Shown: positions 1-6,706, counted from the first letter of the stretch. The stretch: 55,271 nt of DNA from Clostridia bacterium (GCA_017398425.1 JAFQFZ010000012.1:1-55271), one strand, 5' to 3'. The notes: generated by a model from the sequence alone, not told the origin. Translations and numbers: made by a program.

Positions 1-240
1 ACCACAACCACCACGACAACCACCACGACGATGATTCCGGAGGGTGGACTTGTGACCACGACCAAACCGGTCGCGACTCCGACCGAAACGACCGCCACGC
101 TCCCCGTCACCACTACGACGGGTGTCAAATCGCCGCAAACCGGTGAAGAGACGATGATGGCGGTGCCGGCGGCGCTGGTGGTCGCGGCGGGCGCGATGAC
201 GATCGCTCTGATCCTCAAGCGCCGCGAACGCGAAAACTGA
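1..240 (+). CDS. C-terminus of a Thr-rich cell-wall-anchored surface protein (5' truncated)
   Basis: The window opens inside a reading frame that starts with ten Thr codons, continues through a Thr/Pro/Val-rich stretch and ends with a sorting-signal layout: SPQTGEE, a hydrophobic segment of about 20 residues, then a basic tail KRRERE before the stop at 238-240. That order (LPXTG-like pentapeptide, membrane span, positive tail) is typical of sortase substrates, so the protein is probably attached to peptidoglycan. The Thr-rich linker resembles those of the cohesin protein at the other end of the window, so this may be another scaffoldin or a dockerin-bearing surface protein. No catalytic or binding domain is visible in the part present. 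The internal ATG at 31 is not a start. Confidence 0.8.
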   Translation, partial: TTTTTTTTTTMIPEGGLVTTTKPVATPTETTATLPVTTTTGVKSPQTGEETMMAVPAALVVAAGAMTIALILKRREREN

Positions 241-248
241 TCTAATGT

Positions 249-285
249 AAAAAGAGCTGTCACCGTGAGGTGACAGCTCTTTTTC
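249..285 (+). terminator. Rho-independent terminator after the surface protein gene
   Basis: A perfect hairpin (aaagagctgtcacc / ggtgacagctcttt, loop gtga) followed by a T run lies ten bases after the stop codon. It closes the surface-protein transcript. Confidence 0.9.
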
Positions 286-605
286 TGTGTGTTCGGAATC
301 AAAGGTGGGGTATGACGACGAAGGGGATTCTTCTCGCCGTTTCGCACAAACCAAATGGATTTACGGTCTCGACCAAATTCGAAGGTTGACGTAGGGGCGC
401 ACCTGAAGTGTGCGCCCGCTTGATTGGCCATACGGGAGGACATGGAAGCCCTCCCCTACGCAATGGCATTGCTTGGCGTAGAACGGCGCCTTGGTGCCGC
501 CGCGTTTTCCGTAAGGGTGGTATGGATATCACGGGACGATGCGCTTCGGGAAGGTTTTCTTGCCACATTCCGCGAAATCCTCCCCGAGGGCACGGCGCTT
601 TGGCG
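286..605. other. Non-coding intergenic stretch
   Basis: No convincing gene is visible between the two terminators flanking this stretch. Open frames on either strand have no ribosome binding site and no recognisable family. It contains the palindromic repeat-like element at 390-460 and several short GC-rich inverted repeats (for example around 485-515), and may be a degraded mobile or repeat element. Confidence 0.6.
390..460. repeat. Palindromic intergenic repeat-like element (GTAGGGGCG type)
   Basis: The element begins cgtaggggcgcac, folds immediately against gtgcgcccg, and ends with cctcccctacg, the inverted counterpart of its start. This matches short palindromic elements beginning GTAGGGGCG that are scattered in intergenic regions of gut Clostridia. 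That comparison is from memory. No second copy was noticed in this window. Confidence 0.5.
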
Positions 606-641
606 ACAAAAAAGCCGCTGTCCCGTTTCGGAACAGCGGCG
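606..641 (-). terminator. Terminator of the coaX-ECF transcript
   Basis: Read on the minus strand, gccgctgt and acagcggc form a stem followed by TTTTTT, just downstream of the ECF gene stop. It ends the minus-strand pantothenate unit. Confidence 0.85.
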
Positions 642-656
642 CAGGTTTTCGTTATG

Positions 657-1229
657 TTAGCTTTTCTTGGTCGCTTTGGTGACGGCATTATACAACAGCG
701 GCACCAGTACGATCGCGGCAACCAACTCGATGGTGCCGTTGACGGCGATCAGCGTGCTGAAGATGCTGCCCAGCAGATCAAACACGCCCTGCGTGATGCC
801 ACCGCCGAAGAAGTTGTACATCGTGAGCACCAACACGGTGTTCGTGACGGTGCCGGCGGCGGCGACGATGCCGACCGAAACGAACATCGGCAAGCGCGTT
901 TTCTTGAGTGCCATAAAGAGCAATCCTGCCACCAGACCGACGGCGATGCGCGGAAGCAGGGAGATCATCGGATTCATAAAGTCCGCCCACAGCGGATTGG
1001 TAGCCGCGCGGAGAATACACGCGAGTCCCCATACACCGCCGAGCACCGCACCGTACTTCCAGCCGAGGAGCGAAGCGCCGAGAATGGTGACGATGTGCAG
1101 GGTGGTGATCTCGATGCCGGCGGGGGCGTACATGATGTATCCCGTGTAGGGGATAAAGGTCATCGCCAGGATCAGCGCGGCAAACACCGATGCGAGCACC
1201 AGATTTTGGATCTTTGTTTTGCTGTTCAT
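657..1229 (-). CDS. panT: ECF transporter substrate-binding (S) component, probably pantothenate-specific
   Basis: A 190-residue, very hydrophobic protein with about six predicted membrane helices, a short basic N-terminus and a basic C-terminus (KATKKS). This is the size and layout of ECF S components, the membrane subunits that bind a vitamin and associate with a shared EcfA/EcfA'/EcfT module, which is not encoded here. A ribosome binding site (ggaggtaatgaattATG) fixes the start. It lies downstream of coaX on the same strand with a 64-base gap and shares its terminator. S components next to pantothenate kinase suggest pantothenate uptake (PanT). The family call is firm; the substrate is inferred from context. 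Confidence 0.75.
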   Translation of the reverse strand: MNSKTKIQNLVLASVFAALILAMTFIPYTGYIMYAPAGIEITTLHIVTILGASLLGWKYGAVLGGVWGLACILRAATNPLWADFMNPMISLLPRIAVGLVAGLLFMALKKTRLPMFVSVGIVAAAGTVTNTVLVLTMYNFFGGGITQGVFDLLGSIFSTLIAVNGTIELVAAIVLVPLLYNAVTKATKKS

Positions 1230-1293
1230 AATTCATTACCTCCGATACTGCCTCGTTTTGAGTGCAGTTCTTAAAATTTCAAGGGACAAAGAG

Positions 1294-2058
1294 TCAGGCG
1301 TTTTTCTCGTAGATGCGGCGCAACCCGTCGAGAAGCAGGTTTTCGTCATAGAGGATCTCGCGGCGGCAGAGCCCCACGATCTCTCTCGACATTCCGCCCG
1401 TTGCCACCACGGTCGCACTCTCGCCGAGCTCTTCTTCCATCCGTTCGATCAAACCGTCCAGCATGGCGGCGGTACCGTAGACGATGCCCGATTGCATGCA
1501 GTCGACGGTGTTGGTGCCAATGACCTTTTTCGGTGCCGAAGGGTGAAGCGAGGGCAGAGCGGCGGTGCCGCTGGCAAGCGACTCGAGCGTCAGGCGCACA
1601 CCCGCCGCGATCGCACCTCCGAGGAAGTTGCCCTCGCGATCGAGAACCGTCACCGTGGTGGCGGTGCCCATATCGATGACGATGCAGGGGAGCGGATATT
1701 TCGCCAGTGCGCCCGCCGCACCGACGACCAGATCCGCTCCGAGTTGGGCGGGGTTGTCGATGCGGATGTTGATGCCGCTTTTGAGACCGGGACCGACCAC
1801 GAGCGGTTCTTGCCCGCAAAGCAGAGCAACCGCTTGCTTGACGGCGTTGCCGACGGCGGGAACCACGCACGAGAGAATACTGCCGTCGATGTGCGCCACA
1901 TTGGCACCGTGCAGATCGAGCACCTGTTTGATCGCAATGGCATATTGATCGGGGGTCAGGCGGTCGTCGGTCGCTAAACGCGCGGTGGTGGTCAAATGCT
2001 CTTGATCGTACAACCCCAACGTCACGTGGGTGTTGCCGATGTCGATAACGAGCAGCAT
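1294..2058 (-). CDS. coaX: Type III pantothenate kinase
   Basis: The 254-residue product phosphorylates pantothenate using ATP, the first committed step of CoA synthesis, in the cytoplasm. Diagnostic segments of the ASKHA-fold type III enzyme are present: DIGNTHVTLGLYD at the N-terminus, a GADLVVG segment near residue 100, VIDMGTATTVTV with GGAIAAGV in the middle, and VVATGG near the C-terminus. Length matches the family (about 255). A ribosome binding site (aaggagctgagagactATG) supports the start. It is first in a two-gene minus-strand unit with the ECF S component, so the pair imports and phosphorylates pantothenate. Insensitivity to CoA feedback is a family trait, not something seen here. 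Confidence 0.95.
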   Translation of the reverse strand: MLLVIDIGNTHVTLGLYDQEHLTTTARLATDDRLTPDQYAIAIKQVLDLHGANVAHIDGSILSCVVPAVGNAVKQAVALLCGQEPLVVGPGLKSGINIRIDNPAQLGADLVVGAAGALAKYPLPCIVIDMGTATTVTVLDREGNFLGGAIAAGVRLTLESLASGTAALPSLHPSAPKKVIGTNTVDCMQSGIVYGTAAMLDGLIERMEEELGESATVVATGGMSREIVGLCRREILYDENLLLDGLRRIYEKNA

Positions 2059-2089
2059 AGTCTCTCAGCTCCTTGTTCTTGATAGGCTT

Positions 2090-2117
2090 ATTATACACCG
2101 TTTTTTGAAAAAAGCAA
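2090..2117 (-). promoter_or_regulatory. Sigma-A-type promoter of coaX
   Basis: On the minus strand, TTGCTT (2112-2117) and TATAAT (2090-2095) are separated by 16 bases, about 30 bases upstream of the coaX start. Confidence 0.8.
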
Positions 2118-2176
2118 GCGAGCGCCGATAAGGAAAACCTTACTAAAAAAGAAATAAAAAAATTCTGAAAAAAGTC

Positions 2177-2205
2177 TTGACAATCGGGAACACTTAGTGT
2201 ATTAT
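2177..2205 (+). promoter_or_regulatory. Promoter of the tRNA cluster
   Basis: TTGACA (2177-2182) and TATTAT (2200-2205) with 17-base spacing lie about 28 bases upstream of the first tRNA. Confidence 0.85.
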
Positions 2206-2233
2206 AGTCAAGCAGTCGAAACGACCGATATAT

Positions 2234-2309
2234 GCACCATTAGCTCAGTTGGTAGAGCACCTGACTCTTAATCAGGGTGTCCACGGTTCGAGCCCGTGAT
2301 GGTGTACCA
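2234..2309 (+). tRNA. tRNA-Lys (CTT)
   Basis: A full cloverleaf is visible: acceptor GCACCAT/ATGGTGT, D-arm with AGCTCAGTTGGTAGAGC, anticodon loop with CTT, T-arm with GGTTCGAGCC, discriminator A and encoded CCA. First of three tRNAs in one transcript. Confidence 0.95.
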
Positions 2310-2315
2310 CTCGGA

Positions 2316-2391
2316 GGCCCGTTGGTCAAGTGGTCTAAGACTCCGGCCTCTCACGCCGGCAACACGAGTTCGAATCTCGTACGGGTCACCA
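2316..2391 (+). tRNA. tRNA-Glu (CTC)
   Basis: Acceptor GGCCCGT/ACGGGTC, anticodon stem CCGGC/GCCGG with CTC in the loop, T-loop TTCGAAT and encoded CCA. It resembles the Bacillus tRNA-Glu in acceptor and discriminator A. Six bases follow tRNA-Lys. Confidence 0.95.
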
Positions 2392-2396
2392 CACAT

Positions 2397-2472
2397 TGCT
2401 CCTTAGCTCAGTCGGTAGAGCGCATGACTGTTAATCATGATGTCGTCAGTTCGAGCCTGACAGGAGCAGCCA
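2397..2472 (+). tRNA. tRNA-Asn (GTT)
   Basis: Acceptor TGCTCCT/AGGAGCA, anticodon stem ATGA(C)/TCAT with loop containing GTT, T-loop TTCGAGC, discriminator G and encoded CCA. Its G73 complements the variable C of the T-box at 3330-3344. It is a likely substrate of the aspS-gatCAB route encoded just downstream, in which Asp-tRNA(Asn) is made first and then amidated. Confidence 0.95.
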
Positions 2473-2510
2473 AAGAAAAAACCCACCTCGAAGAGGTGGG
2501 TTTTTTCTTT
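2473..2510 (+). terminator. Terminator of the tRNA cluster
   Basis: Hairpin aaaaaacccacctc-gaa-gaggtgggtttttt directly follows the tRNA-Asn CCA end. Confidence 0.95.
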
Positions 2511-2614
2511 GGCTTTTTCTCTTTCCTGCTTCAACCCGACGGTACCGTGGTTGTCGGTCATGCTGTCACCGACTGAGCGTGGCGAAGTCGGTGGGAACGA
2601 GCGCGAGTGTGCGA
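2511..2614. other. Non-coding spacer between tRNA cluster and XRE gene terminator
   Basis: No gene or promoter was seen. The only structure is an 8-base inverted repeat (caccgact ... agtcggtg). Confidence 0.5.
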
Positions 2615-2650
2615 TAAAACAAAACACCACCTCAACGAGGTGGCGTTTTA
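2615..2650 (-). terminator. Terminator of the XRE regulator gene
   Basis: On the minus strand, gccacctc-gtt-gaggtggt is followed by gttttgtttt, overlapping the gene's stop codon. Confidence 0.8.
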
Positions 2651-2896
2651 CAATTCTTCTCGACCGAACAGCGCGTCCAGAGATACACCGAGAACGCGAG
2701 AGATGGCATCGATCTCGATGTCCGTTACGGCGCGGTGTCCGTTTTCGATGCGCGAAATGGAGCCGCGACAGGTATAGACGGCGAACAATTCCAACTTGGC
2801 GGACAATTGCTGTTGACTCATTCCGATCTTGCAACGTGCTTGTCGGATGCGGGCGCCGATAATATTTTGACGGCTTGAATCCAAAATACGCTTCAT
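2648..2896 (-). CDS. Small XRE-family helix-turn-helix regulator
   Basis: An 82-residue protein that is almost entirely an HTH_3/XRE domain: a first helix (GARIRQARCKIGMSQQQLSAKL), a recognition region with ISRIENG, and a closing helix with IDAISRVLGVSLDALFG. Such proteins bind short palindromes as dimers. The segment between the helices (ELFAVYTCRGS) is a few residues longer than in most XRE domains. A ribosome binding site (gaggattgttATG) supports the start. It is transcribed divergently from a SLOG remnant, and the intergenic region holds repeated GGACA motifs that may be its operator. No effector domain is present. Targets beyond this locus are unknown. Confidence 0.85.
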   Translation of the reverse strand: MKRILDSSRQNIIGARIRQARCKIGMSQQQLSAKLELFAVYTCRGSISRIENGHRAVTDIEIDAISRVLGVSLDALFGREEL

Positions 2897-2913
2897 AACA
2901 ATCCTCTTTTGTC

Positions 2914-2962
2914 TTGAATTAGGACAAAAATAGTGTATACTATTCTTCGGGACAATATGTCC
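2914..2962 (+). promoter_or_regulatory. Promoter with GGACA palindrome, candidate XRE operator
   Basis: TTGAAT (2914-2919) and TATACT (2936-2941) with 16-base spacing form a rightward promoter. Just downstream, GGACA-ATA-TGTCC (2950-2962) is a perfect inverted repeat, and further GGACAA copies occur at 2922 and 2971. Repeated half-sites around a promoter next to a divergent XRE gene suggest repression by that regulator; this is inference. Confidence 0.55.
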
Positions 2963-2986
2963 TACTGGTGGGACAAGGGGGATTTT

Positions 2987-3163
2987 ATGAAAGTTGCAAT
3001 TATCGGTTCCAGAACATTAACCGTTAAAGACTTATCGTTGTATATACCCGACGACACAGGGGGCAAATCGTATACACTCTATATCTACAACGGAAACACG
3101 GGTGCATTTGAGAAGCAACCATCGCATACTATTCCCAAAATTTCCGTATTGACAAATGCTTAG
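2987..3163 (+). pseudogene. Truncated SLOG-family (DUF2493-like) gene remnant
   Basis: The frame starts MKVAIIGSRTLTVKDLSLYIP, which matches the N-terminal strand and loop of SLOG/DUF2493 nucleotide-binding proteins common in Clostridia. After about 24 residues it diverges into GGKSYTLYIYNGN and stops at 58 residues, so the rest of the Rossmann-like fold is missing. Base composition is lower in GC than neighbouring genes. An internal deletion fusing two coding remnants is the simplest explanation. A real small protein under control of the adjacent XRE regulator cannot be excluded. The intact family has no firmly assigned function. Confidence 0.55.
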
Positions 3164-3176
3164 TATTTGTTATAAT
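3149..3176 (+). promoter_or_regulatory. Promoter of the aspS/gatC-gatA-gatB unit
   Basis: A consensus TTGACA (3149-3154) and TATAAT (3171-3176) with 16-base spacing. Transcription should start near 3183, giving a leader of about 250 bases before aspS. Confidence 0.9.
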
Positions 3177-3182
3177 ACCTTT

Positions 3183-3401
3183 TGGAGACTCGGCTTTTGT
3201 GGAAAGTCTGTCAGGGAGAACGCGTCACCGACTGAAAGCGCGTTTGAGATGAGTAGTAAGCACGGGAACGCTCCGATCGACCGACAACTGCATACAGAAA
3301 AAGAGAGGACGCGTTCGTCGCGTCAAAGCGGGTGGCACCGCGGGTAATTCTTGTTTACTCGTCCCGGGAATATTATGTATATTCCCGGGGCATATTTTTT
3401 T
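3183..3401 (+). promoter_or_regulatory. T-box riboswitch leader of aspS::gatC
   Basis: The leader contains the conserved T-box GGGTGGCACCGCGGG (3330-3344) followed by a perfect 11-base-pair terminator stem (3363-3373 with 3379-3389) and a T run ending at 3401. In T-boxes uncharged tRNA pairs its NCCA end with TGGN and stabilises an antiterminator. Here the variable base is C, which pairs with discriminator G73 as carried by the tRNA-Asn at 2397-2472 (tRNA-Asp usually has G too). The specifier codon could not be placed with confidence. Expression should rise when the cognate tRNA is uncharged. Confidence 0.9.
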
Positions 3402-3434
3402 ATCGGGAATTGAGAGTAGGAGGCGTGAAACTCT

Positions 3435-5510
3435 ATGTACAGAACTCTTTATTGCAACGACATTCGTGATGAGCACATCGGCAAGACGATCGAGCTCGCC
3501 GGTTGGGTGGACGTGGTGCGCGACCACGGCGGCGTTATCTTCGTGGACATTCGCGACTATACCGGCGTGACGCAGGTCGTTATCCACGACGAAGCGTTGC
3601 TCAAAAACGTCAACCGCGAGACGGTCATCACCGTCAGCGGCAAGGTGGAAAAGCGCGATCCCGACACCGTTAACGAAAAGATCGCCACGGGCGAAGTGGA
3701 GCTGGTGGCGGACAGCCTGAAGATCCTCGGCAAGAGCCACAACATGTTGCCGTTCGAGGTGAAGGCGTCGCGTCAAAGCAAGGACGAGATCCGCTTGAAA
3801 TATCGCTATCTCGACCTGCGCAACCCCAAAAACCACGACAATCTCGTCAAGCGCTCGCAGATCATCAGTCATCTGCGCAACAAGATGGAAGACAAGGGCT
3901 TCCTCGATATGCAGACCCCCATCCTGACGGCATCGTCGCCCGAAGGCGCGCGTGACTTCCTTGTCCCGAGCCGTAAGCACCCGGGCAAGTTTTATGCGCT
4001 CCCGCAAGCGCCTCAGCAGTTCAAACAATTGCTGATGGTGTCGGGCTTTGACCGCTATTTCCAGGTCGCGCCCTGCTTCCGCGATGAGGACGCGCGTGCC
4101 GACCGCAGCCCCGGCGAGTTCTATCAGCTCGACTTCGAGATGGCGTTTGCGACGCAGGAAGAAGTGCTCGACGTGTGTGAAGACGTGATCTACGACACGT
4201 TCAGATCCTTCTCCGACAAGAAGGTCACCGAAAAGCCGTTCCGCCGCATCACCTATGCCGATGCGATGATGACCTACGGCTCGGACAAACCCGACCTGCG
4301 CAATCCGCTCGTGATCGTCGATCTGACGGCGTTCTTCGGCGGCGTGGATTTCCCCGCGTTCAAGGGTCGCCCCGTGCGCGGTATCGTGGCGGACTGCCGC
4401 GGCAAATCGAAAAAATTCTTTGAAGAATCCCTCAAGTACGCCACTTCCACCGAAGTGGGGCTCGGCGGCCTTGGATATATCACCCTGAAAGACGGCGTGT
4501 TTGCCGGTCCGATCGCGAAGTTTCTCAGCGATGCGCAAAAGGACGAGATCGTAGCGCTCACCGGTGTCAAAGAGGGCGAGACGCTCTTCTTTATCTGCGA
4601 TGACAAGAAGAACGACACCGAAAAGAAAGCGGGTCTCATCCGCACATGGCTTGCGAAGAAAGAACAGCTCGACCTCATCCGTGACGATGCGTTTGAATTC
4701 TGCTTCGTTGTGGACTTTCCGATGTACGAAAACGACGAAGAAACGGGCGAGACCATCTTCACCCACAACCCCTTCTCCATGCCGCAGGGCGGCATGGAAG
4801 CGCTCCTTACCAAGGATCCGACCGAGGTGCTTGCCTACCAATACGACTTGGTGTGCAACGGCATCGAGCTCGCGTCGGGTGCGGTGCGTAACCACGACAT
4901 CGACATCATGAAAAAGGCGTTTGAGATCGCCGGATACACCGAAGACGAACTCAAGAGCCGCTTCAACGCGCTCTACACCGCCTTCCAATACGGCGCACCG
5001 CCTCACGCGGGCATGGCGCCCGGCATCGACCGCATGGTCATGCTGCTCACCGACGAGGAAAAGATCCTCGACGTCATCGCCTTCCCGCTCAACGGCAACG
5101 CGCAGGATCTCCTGCTCGGCGCTCCGAGTGAAGTCACGAACCAACAGCTCGAGGACGTGCATCTGCTCGGCAACGGCAGTGCGCTCGCCAAGCGTGCCGC
5201 CGGTACCTCGTCCGCCAAAGCCGCGGGCGGCAAGCGCTCCACCTTCGCCAACGCGCAACAGCTCAATCAGCTGTCGCTGAGCGAAGACGAGGAAACGGTC
5301 ATGCAGGGCATTTTCGAAGAGATGAAGTCGTATGAAGCGGCGCTCGCGTCCGTGGATACGACCGAGGTCGAAGAGATGGTGCACGTCAATCCGATGCAAA
5401 ATGTTCTTCGTGAGGACGTTCGCCGTCAACCGTTTACGCGTGACAGCCTGCTCGAGGGCGCTCCGGCGCGCAGTGACGACAGCTGGCAAGTGCCGCGACT
5501 TGTGAAGTGA
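3435..5510 (+). CDS. aspS: Aspartyl-tRNA synthetase fused to GatC
   Basis: 691 residues, about 100 longer than a usual bacterial AspRS. Residues 1-105 form the OB-fold anticodon domain; motif 2 (FRDEDARADR) lies near 215-224 and motif 3 (GMAPGIDRM) near 526, with a GAD-type insertion between them. After about residue 575 comes an Ala/Gly/Lys/Ser linker, and from about 604 a GatC domain (QLSLSEDE, a DTTEVEEM segment, VLRED, APARSDDSWQVPRLV). GatC wraps GatA and GatB in the amidotransferase. His31 in RDHGG is the residue found in non-discriminating AspRS; in the Pseudomonas enzyme its change to Leu raises specificity. This fits charging of both tRNA-Asp and tRNA-Asn. The ATG after taggagg is chosen, and gatA follows after 11 bases. 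Confidence 0.93.
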   Translation: MYRTLYCNDIRDEHIGKTIELAGWVDVVRDHGGVIFVDIRDYTGVTQVVIHDEALLKNVNRETVITVSGKVEKRDPDTVNEKIATGEVELVADSLKILGKSHNMLPFEVKASRQSKDEIRLKYRYLDLRNPKNHDNLVKRSQIISHLRNKMEDKGFLDMQTPILTASSPEGARDFLVPSRKHPGKFYALPQAPQQFKQLLMVSGFDRYFQVAPCFRDEDARADRSPGEFYQLDFEMAFATQEEVLDVCEDVIYDTFRSFSDKKVTEKPFRRITYADAMMTYGSDKPDLRNPLVIVDLTAFFGGVDFPAFKGRPVRGIVADCRGKSKKFFEESLKYATSTEVGLGGLGYITLKDGVFAGPIAKFLSDAQKDEIVALTGVKEGETLFFICDDKKNDTEKKAGLIRTWLAKKEQLDLIRDDAFEFCFVVDFPMYENDEETGETIFTHNPFSMPQGGMEALLTKDPTEVLAYQYDLVCNGIELASGAVRNHDIDIMKKAFEIAGYTEDELKSRFNALYTAFQYGAPPHAGMAPGIDRMVMLLTDEEKILDVIAFPLNGNAQDLLLGAPSEVTNQQLEDVHLLGNGSALAKRAAGTSSAKAAGGKRSTFANAQQLNQLSLSEDEETVMQGIFEEMKSYEAALASVDTTEVEEMVHVNPMQNVLREDVRRQPFTRDSLLEGAPARSDDSWQVPRLVK

Positions 5511-5521
5511 GGTGTGTGAAC

Positions 5522-6706
5522 ATGAGTAAATATACCACCATCGTGTGTGAAAACGGAACCGTAGCCGTGGACGATACGCTCCTCGTCAAGGGCGTGTGTG
5601 CGACGGCAGGTTCGCGTATGCTGGAGGGATTCAAGCCCCTCTTTTCCGCCGAGGCGGTCACCCGTCTCGAACAAGCGGGTTACACCGTCAAGGGCAAAAC
5701 GGCGGTCGGTGAATTCGGTCTCGATCTCGTGGGCGAATTCTCGTATGAAGCGCCGCAAGAGGGCACGCTTCACGGTGCCGCCGCCGCGGCGGTCGCCGAG
5801 GGTGACGTCCGCTTGGCGCTCGGCGTCGACATGAACGGCGCACCGCGCCGCGCCGCCGCGCTGGAAGGCATCGACTTCCTCAAACCGACCTACGGCACCG
5901 TGTCGCGCTACGGTGTGATCTCCTGCGCCGCGTCGGGCGAGCAGGTCGGCGTGTACGCGAAGGATGCGCAGGGGGTTGCCGAGGCGATGGCGATTATCGC
6001 CGGTCACGACGACAAGGACGGCACGTCCCTGCCCGAAGCGAGCTATACCTACGACGTCGATCGTCCCGTGGCGGGCATGAAAGTCGCCGTTGTGAAGAAC
6101 CTGCTTGACGCGGCGGACGACGCGGCGAAAGCCAAGACGGAAGCCTATGTGCAGGCGCTTCGCGCCGCCGGCGTGACCGTCGAGGAGATCACCGTCGATG
6201 CGTTCGCGGTTGCCAACACCGCCTGGCAGATTTTGATGACGGCGGAAACCTGCAACAACGTCTCGCGTTACGACGGCGTGAAGTTCGGTCACCGCGCCGC
6301 GAATTACAAAAACATCGACGAGTTGTATGTCAACTCCCGCACCGAGGGCTTCAATTTCCTCACCAAAGCCGTCATCCTCTACGGCTCGGATGTGTTGTCC
6401 AAGAACCGCTACAAGGATTGCTACGACAAATCCTTGCGCGTGCGTCGCGTCATTTCCGAGACGATGGCGAAGCTCTTTGAAACCTATGACGCGCTCGTGA
6501 TGCCCGCTTGCTCGAAGATGAGCTATGAAAGCTACGACATTCACGACGCCTTCAAAACCGTGTTTGACGAAAGCGTGTTCACCGCTGTCCCGAATCTCAT
6601 CGGTACGCCCGCGCTCGTCAGCGGCGGCGTGCAACTGACCGCGAAGATGTATGCGGAAAGCACGTTGCTCAGCTTGGCTCATGCCGTGGAAAAGGAGGGC
6701 AAATAA
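5522..6706 (+). CDS. gatA: GatA-like amidotransferase subunit lacking both catalytic serines
   Basis: 394 residues against about 485 in usual GatA; roughly 50 residues are missing before the catalytic-lysine strand. Family landmarks are clear: MLEGF with GKT and EFG (33-65), KPTYGTVSRYG (121-131), SRYDGVKFG and SRTEGF in the C-terminal half, and a closing VPNLIGTP segment. The amidase Ser-cisSer-Lys triad is broken. Lys23 (LLVKG) remains, but the SSGGS motif reads LHGAA (cis-Ser to Ala87) and DTGGS reads DMNGA (nucleophile to Ala107). Flanking residues align without gaps, so this is not a frameshift. Glutaminase activity should be absent, while a structural role with GatB and GatC remains possible. 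The ATG after gtgaggtgtgtgaac is preferred over an upstream GTG-region start. A functional gatA may exist elsewhere. Confidence 0.9.
   Translation: MSKYTTIVCENGTVAVDDTLLVKGVCATAGSRMLEGFKPLFSAEAVTRLEQAGYTVKGKTAVGEFGLDLVGEFSYEAPQEGTLHGAAAAAVAEGDVRLALGVDMNGAPRRAAALEGIDFLKPTYGTVSRYGVISCAASGEQVGVYAKDAQGVAEAMAIIAGHDDKDGTSLPEASYTYDVDRPVAGMKVAVVKNLLDAADDAAKAKTEAYVQALRAAGVTVEEITVDAFAVANTAWQILMTAETCNNVSRYDGVKFGHRAANYKNIDELYVNSRTEGFNFLTKAVILYGSDVLSKNRYKDCYDKSLRVRRVISETMAKLFETYDALVMPACSKMSYESYDIHDAFKTVFDESVFTAVPNLIGTPALVSGGVQLTAKMYAESTLLSLAHAVEKEGK

Noticed and set aside
299-721. Minus-strand frame of 140 codons and plus-strand frames in 408-660
   Set aside because: They overlap the palindromic repeat and the coaX-unit terminator, have no ribosome binding sites and resemble no family.
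2565-3235. Twelve-base repeat gtcaccgactga at 2565 and 3224
   Set aside because: Only two short copies in different structural contexts; can arise by chance.
3183-3330. Reading of the T-box specifier as AAC (gggaacg) or GAC (accgactg)
   Set aside because: Both triplets occur in the leader but I could not fold Stem I reliably enough to choose, so no specifier is claimed.
3225-5489. Minus-strand frame of 754 codons opposite aspS
   Set aside because: Shadow of the highly conserved AspRS gene; overlaps the T-box terminator and has no homology pattern.
5522-6706. gatA as a frameshifted pseudogene
   Set aside because: The frame is uninterrupted from start to stop and conserved blocks on both sides of the lost serines are in register, so this is substitution and shortening, not a frameshift.
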